From Actinoplanes regularis (GTDB taxonomy: Bacteria; Actinomycetota; Actinomycetes; Mycobacteriales; Micromonosporaceae): a stretch of DNA of 64,000 bases. Both the position numbers and the translations under genes were made by a program. Of this stretch, positions 52,413-61,575 are shown one piece after another (positions within the stretch are counted from its first letter, which is position 1; every line of letters starts with the position of its first letter). The notes below the pieces were generated by a model that worked only from the letters and a program-made list of their open reading frames with translations, was not told where the DNA came from and ran no database searches. The stretch lies in the NCBI RefSeq assembly GCF_900188005.1, contig NZ_FZNR01000001.1, forward strand, positions 186,001 to 250,000, read 5' to 3'.

Positions 52413-53936
52413 ATGCGGATGGCAATCGTCGCCCTGTACGCGGGAGCCGGCTTGATTGCTGTGGTGTACGCCGCGTTGACGTATCGGCGGCGGTCCGAGA
52501 CACCGCTGGCCGTTCCGCTAAGCCTCGTCATGGCCGGCGCGGCGGAATGGTCGCTGGCCAGCGCCTGCTCCCTCGTGGCGCCGACGCTCGGGCTGGCGCT
52601 CGGTTTCAACTATGCGATCTTCCCCGGCGTTGCGATGGTCGTCGCGGGCTTCTTCTGGCACACCACGGTCTCCTCGGGGCACCGGCCGCCACGGCCCGCG
52701 CTGATCCTGATCGAGCCTTTGCTGCTGGTGGCCGTCATCGCCACCGATCCGTGGCACCACACCTTTTACCGGCAGCTCGAGGCGGGCACCTTCGGGGTCA
52801 TCGTGCAGCCCGGTCCGGCGTACTGGGTGCACGTCCTGTACGGCTACGTCTTGATGGCGGTCGGAACGGTACTGGTGATCCGGGCGATGCGCCGGGCGGT
52901 CCGCGGACAGCGGCGGATGTACCGGTGGTTCCTGGTCGGCGCGATCGCGCCGACGGTGGGCAACCTGGTGACGGTGTTCATCGACGTGGACATGCAGGGG
53001 CTTGATCTGACGCCTCTGCTGTTCCTGGTCTCCGGTGTCGTCTGGTGGTGGTCTGATCGCTCGGGTGTGACCTCCGAACGGGTGCCGGTCACCTATGCAC
53101 AGGTCATCTCGGCGCTCAGCGACGCGGTGATGGTGCTGGACCCCCACGGCCGGTTCCTCGACGTCAACCCGGCGGCAACCAAACTGCTCGCCGCAGTGAA
53201 CCCGGCGGGCGGCGCCGTGATCGGCAAGCGATGGCAGGAGGTCGCCGACCCGCATTTCACCGCCATGATCGCCGGCACGAGCCAGACCACCATCTCCGGC
53301 GCCTCGGGCGAGGTGTACGACTTCCGGGTCGTCAAGATCGAGGCGGCCGACGGCAGTTGCGCCTGCACTGTCGTGGTGGCACGGGACATCACCGAGTTGG
53401 AGCGGCTCCGAGCCGAGCTGACCGAGCAGGCCGTGCGCGACGGCCTCACCGGGGTGTACAACCGGCGGCAGCTGGACGCGGTGCTGAAGGCGCAGGCCCA
53501 CGCCGCCGCCGACGGCCACCCGCTGTCGATCGTGATGATCGACGTGGACTGTTTCAAGGCCGTCAACGACCGGTACGGGCACGCGGTCGGCGACCAGGTG
53601 CTCGTCGACCTGGCCCGGCAGCTGACCGGCTCGGTCCGGGAGGGCGACATGGTGGCCCGCTACGGCGGCGAGGAGTTCGTGGTCGTCCTGCCGGGTGTCG
53701 ACGCGCAGACCGCGGCCGAGCGCGCCGACAGCTGGCGCCGGCAGTGCGCCGCCACCCCGGTCGACACGCCACTCGGCACGCTGAACGTCACGTTCAGTGC
53801 CGGCGTCGCGCAGTTGGCCGCCACCGGCAGCCCCGACGACCTGCTGCGCCTCGCCGACGAGGCGTTGTACCGGGCCAAGCGGGCGGGCCGCAATCAAATC
53901 CTGGTAGCCGAATCCACGCTGTCCATCACGGGGTAG
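52413..53936 (+). CDS. Membrane diguanylate cyclase (7TM-PAS-GGDEF)
   Basis: A 507-residue protein that makes c-di-GMP. The first 220 residues form a seven-helix sensor of the histidine-kinase 7TM type. A PAS domain follows (about 225-335, ALSDAVMVLDPHGRFLDVNPA), then a GGDEF domain (about 345-500) with an intact GGEEF active site (418-422) and an inhibitory I-site RxxD (R409-D412) five residues before it. So it should be active and product-inhibited. ATG at 52413 has GAAGGGG upstream. Single gene; no phosphodiesterase nearby. Confidence 0.95.
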   Translation: MRMAIVALYAGAGLIAVVYAALTYRRRSETPLAVPLSLVMAGAAEWSLASACSLVAPTLGLALGFNYAIFPGVAMVVAGFFWHTTVSSGHRPPRPALILIEPLLLVAVIATDPWHHTFYRQLEAGTFGVIVQPGPAYWVHVLYGYVLMAVGTVLVIRAMRRAVRGQRRMYRWFLVGAIAPTVGNLVTVFIDVDMQGLDLTPLLFLVSGVVWWWSDRSGVTSERVPVTYAQVISALSDAVMVLDPHGRFLDVNPAATKLLAAVNPAGGAVIGKRWQEVADPHFTAMIAGTSQTTISGASGEVYDFRVVKIEAADGSCACTVVVARDITELERLRAELTEQAVRDGLTGVYNRRQLDAVLKAQAHAAADGHPLSIVMIDVDCFKAVNDRYGHAVGDQVLVDLARQLTGSVREGDMVARYGGEEFVVVLPGVDAQTAAERADSWRRQCAATPVDTPLGTLNVTFSAGVAQLAATGSPDDLLRLADEALYRAKRAGRNQILVAESTLSITG

Positions 53937-54023
53937 CGAGCACCCCGGTGCCGGAGTGGGCCTTGGTGTGCAAGGCAGCAGCGGCCGCCCTCCGGTGAGA
54001 GCTTCCAGCCACGCAGATCAACC

Positions 54024-54293
54024 GTGAGCCGCCACACCGACTTCGGACGACGAGGCCGACACGCGCGGACCCTTCACCGCATGGCCGGGCAGTCTCCAGG
54101 ACCTCGGCCCGCCAAGGGAATCTCACCAAACTCTGCCCGTGTACGGCGGTGGCCGCCGGTGCCCGGGCTGCGCCGCGAGGACGTCGCCACCCTGGCAGGG
54201 ATCAGCGCTGAGTGCTACACCCGGCTGGAGCCCGCAACGTCACCGGAGCTTCGGGCAGGTACCCGCATCCGGCTGGCCCGGCCGGCCCGATGA
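54024..54293 (+). pseudogene. Remnant of an XRE (MmyB-like) regulator
   Basis: An 89-codon frame that includes VPGLRREDVATLAGISAECYTRLE (about codons 46-69), the hallmark of MmyB-type XRE regulators (PGLRREEVA-LAGVS-YYTRLE). The typical preceding helix and the roughly 200 residues of ligand domain are missing, and the flanking residues are not conserved. It is most likely a decayed fragment. Confidence 0.6.
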
Positions 54294-54341
54294 CACCACC
54301 GCCGACGGCACCCTCGGCCCATTCGCATTAGGGGCGAGCCA

Positions 54342-54356
54342 GGGGATGTCCCCCTT
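54342..54356 (+). promoter_or_regulatory. GGGG-N4-CCCCCTT motif upstream of the acidic-protein gene
   Basis: GGGGATGTCCCCCTT, ending 35 bp before the ATG. It contains a perfect 12-bp palindrome (GGGGA-TG-TCCCC). The same 15-bp element with two differences lies before the IniB-like gene (58772-58786), so the two may share a regulator. Confidence 0.5.
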
Positions 54357-54391
54357 GCCTGCACCGGTGGTGCCCTACCTACAGTAGTGGC

Positions 54392-55060
54392 ATGACAGCG
54401 GCGCGATCCCTTCACGAGATCATCGCGGGGTTGACCGGCAACGCCGCGACCTCGGGCGATCTCGCCGCGGCGCTGCACGCCGGCGGGCATCCGGATCTTC
54501 CGGCGGAGCTGCTCGCCGAGGCCGTGGTCAGTTTCGCGGACACCGCTCCCGCCGAGATCGCCGAACATCTGGCCCCGTTCGTCATGACGCACGGCCCGAT
54601 CCCCGAGGGCGACGCCGCGGCGGTCGAGATCGACAAGCTTCCCGATCTGCTCGCCACCGCGCCCACGGCGACATTCAACGAGGTCACGGCCCTGGCGGCA
54701 GCGGAAATCGATCCGGCTGTCGACAGCTACGACATCGACGCGGGGCATGCGTCCGGCGATGACGCCTTCGACCTCGACGCGGGGCATCTCACCGGTGACG
54801 GCAGCCACGGCGGCGCCGAGGGGATCGTGGGTACCGAGTCGGCCTCGTTGGACATGGCGTTCGGCCACGGCCACGACTTCACCGCGGCACCGGACGACAT
54901 CGCGTTCCATGACGGGGTGCCGGAGGCGACACCGGGCGAATACGCCGACCTGCCCGAGCCGGCGGACGTGGCGCTGCCGACCGCCGAGCTGTGGGCACCG
55001 CCCACGCTGCCCGATGAGGCTCCGGAGATCGACGACCTCGACGACCTCGACCTCGGCTGA
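54392..55060 (+). CDS. Acidic protein linked to the ini-like locus
   Basis: A 222-residue, strongly acidic protein. The first 90 residues are helical (LHEIIAGLTGNAATSGDLAAAL); the rest is low-complexity and rich in Asp, His, Gly and Ala, with repeated DIDAGHASGDD / DLDAGHLTGDG units, and ends in an acidic DDLDDLDLG tail. The layout (small helical head, repetitive acidic tail) is like that of the IniB-type protein nearby. It is convergent with the IniA-like gene and carries the same promoter motif as the iniB-like gene. No known family name; a surface or matrix role is a guess. Confidence 0.65.
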   Translation: MTAARSLHEIIAGLTGNAATSGDLAAALHAGGHPDLPAELLAEAVVSFADTAPAEIAEHLAPFVMTHGPIPEGDAAAVEIDKLPDLLATAPTATFNEVTALAAAEIDPAVDSYDIDAGHASGDDAFDLDAGHLTGDGSHGGAEGIVGTESASLDMAFGHGHDFTAAPDDIAFHDGVPEATPGEYADLPEPADVALPTAELWAPPTLPDEAPEIDDLDDLDLG

Positions 55061-55148
55061 CCACGTCACGGTCTGTACTGACAGCCCACCCGAACGCGCG
55101 GCGAGGTCAAACGGCGGGTCAGGTGGCGAAACCGGAAGGCGGGCCGGG

Positions 55149-56963
55149 TCAGGAAGCGATAGCCGCCGCGTGCTCGTGCAGCTGCCGCAGGCGATCCAGC
55201 TCGGCCGTCAGATCACGCAGCCGGCTCTCCCGCTGGGCCGTGGTGCGCTGCGCGGCCTCGGACGCGGCGGTCAGCGCCTTGGCGTTGGATCGGGCCAGTT
55301 CGTCGGCCAGGCCGCTGTAGTGATCACGAAGCTGCCGTTGGATTCGGCGCAGGGTGTCGCGGGAATCCTTGGTCATCACGAACGTCACCTCGTCGCAGTA
55401 GCGCCGGACGGCGTTCCGCGCCTGGTTCTGCCGGCTCGTGCGTTGCCGCTTCTTCTCTTCGCGCAGGCCCTTGCGGCCCATCACGAGGCCGATGCCGATG
55501 CCGATCGGGCCGAGCGCGATGCCGCTCAGCGTACCCAGCATGGTGAACATGAGCGCTCCCCCGTAGGCGCTCTTGAGGGCCACCATGGCCTGCTTTCCGA
55601 GCTTCATCTTGGCCAATTCGATCTTGTGCTCGACCTGGGCGGTGCCGGCCAGCGACAGTGGGTCGGTGATCGCCACCTGGCGCAGGACCTGACCCGCGGC
55701 CTCCTCGAAGTGGGTGGCCACCTCGTCGCTGAGACCGATCGCGCGATCCCGCAGCAGCAGGTAGTTGGCCATCAGCTCCTGGGCGGCCCGCGCCTTCAGC
55801 CAGCGCTCGTTCTCCGCCCAGTCGTCGGCCGGGTCACCCTCCTCGATCCGGGTGTCGGCCTCCTCCACCAGCCGGCGGATCCGGCCACGCAGGTCATGGT
55901 CGATGTCGGAGTTGAGGTCGGCGATTCCGTCGCCGAGCGTCTGCTGCCACTTGGCCGCGGCGGCCTTGAGCGCCTCGACGCGCTGTTTCACCTCGGTGAG
56001 CTCGCCCATCACGGTGGCCGCGGCGTCCGGGTCCGCGAGTGCGGCCCGCTCGGCCTCGAACTGGCTCGTCAGCTGCGCGCAGATGCCGACGACCGCCTCG
56101 CCCGCCTGCACGGCGACCCGGGCGGCCGCTCCGCCGGAAACCCGCTGGGCGACGAACTTGACCAGGTCCGGAAAGCCGGATTCGGCGTTGAGTTCCTTGT
56201 CGTTGCCGGCGACGGCCTGCAGCCGGAGCTCCGACGAGACGGGAACGATGGGCATCTCGCCGACGGCACGCAGGTGTCCCGCGTTGAGATCACGGATCTT
56301 GCGCCAGTACGGGTAGAAGTCCGTCTTGGTGAGCACGCACACGGCCGTCGCGCACACCTCACGGGCCTGACGCAGAAACTCCAGCTCACTGCGGGTGAGC
56401 TCCTGTGCCGCGTCGGTGACGAACAGCACCGCGTCGGCCATGGACGCCGCGGTCAGGCTGGCGGCGGCGTGCATCGAGCCGAGGCCGCCAACCCCGGGGG
56501 TGTCGACGATGACCAGGCCGCCCGCGAGCAGCTGGCGCGGCAGCCGGACCTCCACCCCGGTGGCACCCTCCACCACGCCTCCGGTGTCCTTTTCCAGGAC
56601 GAAATCCCGTACCCGGTCCAGGGTCACCGGCTCGCGCCGCGGCGGGACCTCGTCGAGAAGTACTTCGGCGGACGGCTCCTTGCCGTACCGCACGTAGGTC
56701 GGCAGCGCGGTGGCGACATCGTCGTTGACCGGGCAGACCTTGGTCCCGACCAGGGCGTTCACCAGCGAGCTCTTGCCCTGTTTGAATTCACCCACCACGA
56801 CGATGTGCACCACCGGATCGGCCAGGGTCGCGCGAACCGCGGCGAGCCGGGCACCGAGGTCCGGGCGGTCGTACGCCGCACAGGCGCGTTGCGCGAGGTC
56901 GACGATCTCGACGGCACGCCGCAGCGTGTTGTCGGCCTCGGCCGGCGCGGTGGTTGCGGTCAA
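55149..56963 (-). CDS. iniA: IniA-like bacterial dynamin GTPase
   Basis: A 604-residue dynamin-type GTPase, close to the length of mycobacterial IniA (about 640). Motifs: G1 GEFKQGKSS (58-66), G3 DTPG in VIVDTPGVGG, G4 TKTD in VCVLTKTDFYP. Long helices follow; near residues 465-500 is a hydrophobic hairpin (MFTMLGTLSGIALGPIGIG) that could insert in the membrane, then a coiled-coil C-terminus. Bacterial dynamins remodel or repair membranes. The start is a TTG at 56963 with AAGGA upstream. It lies 146 bp after the iniB-like gene, the same order as in iniBAC. Confidence 0.85.
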   Translation of the reverse strand: MTATTAPAEADNTLRRAVEIVDLAQRACAAYDRPDLGARLAAVRATLADPVVHIVVVGEFKQGKSSLVNALVGTKVCPVNDDVATALPTYVRYGKEPSAEVLLDEVPPRREPVTLDRVRDFVLEKDTGGVVEGATGVEVRLPRQLLAGGLVIVDTPGVGGLGSMHAAASLTAASMADAVLFVTDAAQELTRSELEFLRQAREVCATAVCVLTKTDFYPYWRKIRDLNAGHLRAVGEMPIVPVSSELRLQAVAGNDKELNAESGFPDLVKFVAQRVSGGAAARVAVQAGEAVVGICAQLTSQFEAERAALADPDAAATVMGELTEVKQRVEALKAAAAKWQQTLGDGIADLNSDIDHDLRGRIRRLVEEADTRIEEGDPADDWAENERWLKARAAQELMANYLLLRDRAIGLSDEVATHFEEAAGQVLRQVAITDPLSLAGTAQVEHKIELAKMKLGKQAMVALKSAYGGALMFTMLGTLSGIALGPIGIGIGLVMGRKGLREEKKRQRTSRQNQARNAVRRYCDEVTFVMTKDSRDTLRRIQRQLRDHYSGLADELARSNAKALTAASEAAQRTTAQRESRLRDLTAELDRLRQLHEHAAAIAS

Positions 56964-57109
56964 CGTCGTTCCTTCCGGTCACTGCAGGGTACGGCGAGCC
57001 GGCGCCGGCCGAGCATCGGCCGGAGAGCCGGCGCGGCGTGGCAGGTCCGCCGACCCACCACGCCACACAGTTCTGCTTCAGGCCCGATCTCCTCGGACCG
57101 GTCTGCGGA

Positions 57110-58693
57110 TCAGGCCACGTGGCCCGGGTCCGCCTCGACGCTGTCGCCCGCGCCGTGGTCGTGCCCGTCGAAGTGGTCGGCCGATTCGGTGATGAGGTGT
57201 GAATCGTCGGCGTGGATCGAGTCGTCCGCGTTGAACGAGTCGTTCGTGGACTGGTCGTTGAACGAGTCGTTGGTCGACTGGTCGTTGAACGAGTCCTGGG
57301 TCGTGGTCGCGTCTCCGCGGCCGGACACGGCCGAGTCCTCGACCCGGGAGTCGGTGACGTTGGTCTGGCTGCCGCCACCAAAGTTGATGTTGATGGGCCC
57401 TGCCGCGCCACCCGCGCCGCCGCCCGCGTTGCCGCCGACACCCGCGCCGCCCGCGGCGCTGCCGCCGATCGCGGTGCCGCCGGCTCCCCCGTCGCCGCCG
57501 TCGCCGCCCTCGCCCGCGCCCGCGCCGCGACCTTCACCGCTGCCGCGGATGCCGACCCCGACCCCGGCGCCGATACCGACCCCGGCGCCGACGGCGCCAC
57601 TGCCCGCGCTGCCGCCATCAGCGGTGGCATCGCCGCCGATACCGCCGGCGCCCCCGGCGCCGTTGGCGGTGCCGCCGGCGCCGCCACTGGTGTCGATGTC
57701 GAACTGAGCGGCCTGGTTGTTGTCCCCGACCACGGCCTTGTCCAGGTCGTCGGCGACGATGCCGAAGTTGTCGCCCAGGACCGCCTTGTCGACGTCGCCA
57801 TCGGCCTGCACGCCGGAGTTGACGCCGGTGTTGACCGCGCCGGCGATGTCGCCACCCGCGGTCACAGCGTTGTCGCCGGTGTTGCCGACCACGTCGCCGG
57901 TGCCGGAGTTGCCGACGAACGCACCGTCGCCGGTCGCGCCGAGCACGTCGCCGCTCCCGGTGCCGACCACCGAGCCGTCCCCAGCGGTGACCTTGTCCCC
58001 GCCGACGACCTCCACCGACGAGTTTTCGCCGGTCGCGGCCACCGCGTCGCCGCCCGCCGCCACCGAGCCGCCGGTCGCGGCGACCTGGTCGCCGTCGCCC
58101 TGCTGAGCCACCGCGCCGTCGCCGGTGGCCGCGTTGACGTCGCCGTCGCCGGTGGTGGCGACGTCGCCGTCGCCGGTCTGGTTGACGTTGGTGGCGTCGA
58201 TGTCGATGTCGCCAAGCACCGGCCCGTCCAGGTCCACGTCGACCGAGTTGTCGATATCGACGGAGTTGTCAGTAAAGGTCCGGGAGTTGTCGATGATGTT
58301 CTGCGTGGTGAAGGTCTGCGCGACCTGGGTGACCTGCTGCACGGTCTGCGGGGCCGGCGCCGAGGCGCCGCCACCGGCCCCGCTGCCGCCGCTGAAGCCG
58401 CCGCCGCTGGGCCCGCCGCTGTAGCCGGACCCGCCGCTGTAGCTGCCCCCACCGCTGTAGCTGCCCCCACCGGCGTAGCCGCCCGCGGAGCCGTCGCTGC
58501 TGCCGTAGGCGGCCTCCGCGACGATCTGGTTGAGGTCGACCGCGCCGAGCGACTCCGCATCGATGTCGTGGGCGGCGAAGGCACCCGCCGGGTCGGCGAG
58601 GAACTTCGCGGTTTCCGTGTCGCTGCTGAACACCTTGTCGAACAGCGCCCGGAGGTTCTCGATGATCAGCGAAGTAACTTCGATTGCGGCCAT
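57110..58693 (-). CDS. iniB: IniB-like repetitive Gly/Asp-rich protein
   Basis: A 527-residue protein. The first 65 residues (MAAIEVTSLIIENLRALFDK to LGAVDLNQIVAEA) match the small helical N-terminal domain of IniB-type proteins. The rest is low complexity: GGGSYSGG repeats, then many copies of TGDGDV / VVGNTGDNAV-type units, a glycine/alanine-rich stretch, and acidic DSFNDQSTN repeats near the C-terminus. There is no signal peptide. The repeats are visible in the DNA (for example 57222-57300 and 58070-58170), so length may vary. ATG at 58693 with CAGGAG upstream. Likely a matrix or scaffold that works with the dynamin downstream. Confidence 0.82.
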   Translation of the reverse strand: MAAIEVTSLIIENLRALFDKVFSSDTETAKFLADPAGAFAAHDIDAESLGAVDLNQIVAEAAYGSSDGSAGGYAGGGSYSGGGSYSGGSGYSGGPSGGGFSGGSGAGGGASAPAPQTVQQVTQVAQTFTTQNIIDNSRTFTDNSVDIDNSVDVDLDGPVLGDIDIDATNVNQTGDGDVATTGDGDVNAATGDGAVAQQGDGDQVAATGGSVAAGGDAVAATGENSSVEVVGGDKVTAGDGSVVGTGSGDVLGATGDGAFVGNSGTGDVVGNTGDNAVTAGGDIAGAVNTGVNSGVQADGDVDKAVLGDNFGIVADDLDKAVVGDNNQAAQFDIDTSGGAGGTANGAGGAGGIGGDATADGGSAGSGAVGAGVGIGAGVGVGIRGSGEGRGAGAGEGGDGGDGGAGGTAIGGSAAGGAGVGGNAGGGAGGAAGPININFGGGSQTNVTDSRVEDSAVSGRGDATTTQDSFNDQSTNDSFNDQSTNDSFNADDSIHADDSHLITESADHFDGHDHGAGDSVEADPGHVA

Positions 58694-58771
58694 GCCCGTC
58701 TCCTGTACCTCAGGCCAGCCCCGTTGGCCGGACACATGCAAGAGTGCTGGTTGTAGTCGATGCCCCACATC

Positions 58772-58786
58772 GGGGCTATCCCCCTT
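58772..58786. promoter_or_regulatory. GGGG-N4-CCCCCTT motif upstream of the iniB-like gene
   Basis: GGGGCTATCCCCCTT, 78 bp before the iniB-like ATG (reverse orientation relative to that gene). Followed by AGGGGG-TT-AGGGGG (58795-58808) and preceded by GCCCC-N5-GGGGC (58763-58777). This packed G/C-block array looks like a regulator binding region; the LuxR gene next door is the obvious candidate. Confidence 0.5.
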
Positions 58787-58818
58787 CCGGCTCCAGGGGG
58801 TTAGGGGGTCCCGGCCGG

Positions 58819-61149
58819 CTACGGCTCCTCCGGCAGGTGACTGCGCAGCGCGGCGATCATCTCAGCTCGGCTGCCGGCCCCGAGTTTGCCCCGGATCCGG
58901 GCCACATGGTGCTCCACCGTCTTCGGGGCCAGGTAGAGCTGCGATCCGATCTCGCGGTGCGTCCGGCCCGCCAGCACCAGCCGGGCCACCTCGACCTCCC
59001 GCTCGGACAGGCCACCCCGGCCCGCGTCCGGAGGCGCGTCGTCGGCCGGTCCCTCGGTACGAGACAACTCGCGTGCCTGTTCCAGCAGCCGGCGCGCGGC
59101 CGACGGGTCGCCGGTGCGGATCGCGGCCTGCCCGAGCAGCCGGGACGACTCCCAGGGCAGGTCGACCGCGACGAGGTCGGCGGCGTCCGCCAGCACATCG
59201 TCGGGGTGAACCTCACCGGTGAGCGCGGCGGCCCAGCGGGCGGCGGCCCGGCACTGGGCCCGCTGCCGGGCACCGGCGGGATCGAGCCGACCGAGGTGTC
59301 CGGCGGCGGCGGTCACCGCCGCCGGGTCCTCGCCGACGACGGCGATCTGCAGCCGGATCCAGCCGAGCGAGACCGCCCAGGCGGCCGGCCGGCCCAGCCG
59401 GTCGACGATCGCCGCCAGGTCGTCGAGGATCGGCGTGATCCGCCCGTGGTGCCGCAGCCGGGCGGCGGCGACCAGCAGTTCCTCGATCAGCTCCAGATGG
59501 CACAGGTCCACCGCGCGCCGGGCGAGCACCGGTTCGGCGAGCGCCCACGCCTTACGAAGCTGGGCGATGTCACCACGACGCCGGGCGATACCCGCGGTGA
59601 GGCTGGCGAGTACCAGGCGTTCCCGGCCCGGCAACGGCGTGCCGGTGCGGCGGTGGATTTCGGCCAGGGCGGTGTCGTAGCGGCCGGCGCGCAGCCGTAC
59701 CCAGGCCAGCAACGTGCGATGCCGATCCTGGGCGGCAGGCCCGCCCAGGCCGGCGGACAGCGCCCGCTGCAGCAGATGTTCGGCGGTCGCGGTGTCGCCG
59801 GCGGTCACCGCGACCAGCGCCCCCAGCGCGTGCGGCAGGTCCGGAACCATGACCTCCGGCGGTGCCTGCTCGTACGCCTCGACGGCCTCGATCAACAGCG
59901 GCAGGGCTGTCGCCGGGGCGCCGATCGCCAGCGCCGCCTCGGCCAGGCGACGCAACGGCAACGGGCCCGCACCGGCGGCGGCGGCTCGCGCCGCCTCCGG
60001 CTGACCGATGGCCATCAGCGCCGGTACGGCCAGCATCGGGCCGGGCGACCCGGCGCTCAGCAGCGCCTCAGCGGACCGGCCGGCCCTGCCGTCGGAGGCG
60101 GCGACGGCACCCGCGACCACGGCGAGGCGGGCCGCGTCGGAATCCGACGCGGTCGCGGCGTCCACGTCGACCGGCAGCCCGAGCAGGACCGCCGCCTCGG
60201 CTCGGCCCGCGGCCACCGCGGCCGGCTCGGCGCCGGCGTTGAGCGCCTCGTCGTACCAGGATCGAGCGCGGTCCGGTGCGGCGAAGCGGAGCCGGTCACC
60301 GGCCCGGCGGTACACGTCGGCCGCCGCGACGGTACGGGCGCGAGCGGCGCGCAGTTGCTCCGCGGCGCGTACCGGATCGGCGCCGGTGGCCAGCAGGGCC
60401 GCCGCGACGGTGTCGTGCAGCCGACGACGCTGCGGCGCGGCCAGGTCGGCGAGGACCGCGCGGGCGACCGCCGGGATCATCCGCTCGCCGTCGGGGGCCA
60501 GGAGTCCCTGGTCACGCAGCGCGCGCCGCGCCGTCGCCGCCTGCGCCGGGTCGCGCCCGGTGGCCGCGCAGACGACGTCGTCGTCGAGGTCCAGCTCGAG
60601 CGCGAGGACCACGGCCAGGTCCGCGGTGTCGCGACCCGGCCCGGCGAGCCACCGTTGCAGCCGGCTGACCAACGTCGGCGGCGTGCCGTCCGGGTCGGCG
60701 GCGACCGCCTCGGCCACGGCCGCCAGGCCCGCCGAGGCGGCCCGGACGGCGGCCACCTGCGACGCTGTCGCCGGCCGGCCGAGCGCGGCGGCGATCAGTA
60801 CAGACAGGGCTCCCTGGTCGAGCGGGCCCAGCTGCTCGACCGCTCCCGTGGCGGCGACGGCCGCATCGAGATCGGCCAGATCCGGCAGGTCGATCGTGGG
60901 GCGGCGGGCGATCGCCATGGGCACCCCGGCGTGGGCGGCGGCGGTCAACCGCCGCAATGCCTCCGGGGGCAGCCGGTGCGCGTCGTCCACGACCACCAGT
61001 GCGCCGTCGGCACGGGCACGCGCCAGCAGCGTGTCCAGATCGTCGACCGTCGTGAAGAACACGGGAACGATCGGCCGGCCGGCGGCCGCGGCGATCTCAC
61101 CGAGCCGGTGGGTCCGCCCGGAACCGTCCACCCCCACTACGACAGTCAC
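58819..61149 (-). CDS. IniR-like LuxR-family regulator with large ATPase/TPR region
   Basis: A 776-residue regulator of the large LuxR (LAL) type. The N-terminus has an ATPase-like domain with GVDGSGRT at the Walker A place (the lysine is arginine) and a Walker B LVVVDDAH. A long helical TPR-like region follows (about 260-690). The C-terminal 65 residues are a LuxR helix-turn-helix: LSEREVEVARLVLAGRTHREIGSQLYLAPKTVEHHVARIRGKLG. GTG at 61149 is preferred since GAGGGGG precedes it by nine bases. In mycobacteria a similar large regulator (IniR) sits beside iniBAC and controls it; here it also directly precedes the iniB-like gene. Confidence 0.85.
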   Translation of the reverse strand: MTVVVGVDGSGRTHRLGEIAAAAGRPIVPVFFTTVDDLDTLLARARADGALVVVDDAHRLPPEALRRLTAAAHAGVPMAIARRPTIDLPDLADLDAAVAATGAVEQLGPLDQGALSVLIAAALGRPATASQVAAVRAASAGLAAVAEAVAADPDGTPPTLVSRLQRWLAGPGRDTADLAVVLALELDLDDDVVCAATGRDPAQAATARRALRDQGLLAPDGERMIPAVARAVLADLAAPQRRRLHDTVAAALLATGADPVRAAEQLRAARARTVAAADVYRRAGDRLRFAAPDRARSWYDEALNAGAEPAAVAAGRAEAAVLLGLPVDVDAATASDSDAARLAVVAGAVAASDGRAGRSAEALLSAGSPGPMLAVPALMAIGQPEAARAAAAGAGPLPLRRLAEAALAIGAPATALPLLIEAVEAYEQAPPEVMVPDLPHALGALVAVTAGDTATAEHLLQRALSAGLGGPAAQDRHRTLLAWVRLRAGRYDTALAEIHRRTGTPLPGRERLVLASLTAGIARRRGDIAQLRKAWALAEPVLARRAVDLCHLELIEELLVAAARLRHHGRITPILDDLAAIVDRLGRPAAWAVSLGWIRLQIAVVGEDPAAVTAAAGHLGRLDPAGARQRAQCRAAARWAAALTGEVHPDDVLADAADLVAVDLPWESSRLLGQAAIRTGDPSAARRLLEQARELSRTEGPADDAPPDAGRGGLSEREVEVARLVLAGRTHREIGSQLYLAPKTVEHHVARIRGKLGAGSRAEMIAALRSHLPEEP

Positions 61150-61575
61150 GCGTGCATTCCCCCTCACCGCCGTCGACCTGGCAGTTTACGGGCGACGAAG
61201 ATGGCCGCACCGCTGGTGTGGCACGGCTCGCGTGTGTACCGTCAGCCCTCGCTCCCCGACACCCGGCGGTGAGCTGGCAGATCGACGCCCGACTGTGAGC
61301 TGGCCGATAGGCACCGGAGGCCGCCGTACGGCACCATGCCCTGGGTCGTGCGGCCGGACGGTCGATTTGCCCCCATGCCTTGACCACCAGGCTGTGCTCC
61401 ACCAGTTGCCTCAGGGTGCCATGCTCTGGGCGCCTGCGGAGCCGCTCGCCAACGGTCGGTCTGAGAAGGGCAACGGAACGTACCCGAGGCAGACCGGAAA
61501 GCAGCGACGTAAGGATGTGAAGTCCGAGGTGGTCTGGATCCGTACGCTCGGGCCGCGGTCGGATGTGGTGACCGG
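61150..61575. other. Divergent intergenic region, regulator / IniC-like gene
   Basis: About 426 bp that should carry the regulator and iniC-like promoters. A short direct repeat, GTGAGCTGGC-A/C-GAT, occurs twice near 61270 and 61297. I see no gene and no copy of the GGGG-N4-CCCCC motif. Confidence 0.5.

Larger units (their letters stand above)
53937..54391. other. Intergenic region with XRE gene remnant and promoter motif
   Basis: About 455 bp between the cyclase and the acidic-protein gene. It holds a broken XRE-type sequence (54024-54293) and the motif at 54342-54356. No intact gene is supported. Confidence 0.6.

Noticed and set aside
54747..57707. 986-codon plus-strand frame across the IniA/IniB-like genes
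   Set aside because: Overlaps three supported genes; low-complexity translation typical of GC-rich shadows.
61265..61310. Two GTGAGCTGGC-like direct repeats considered as insertion-sequence ends
   Set aside because: Same orientation, too short, and no transposase nearby.
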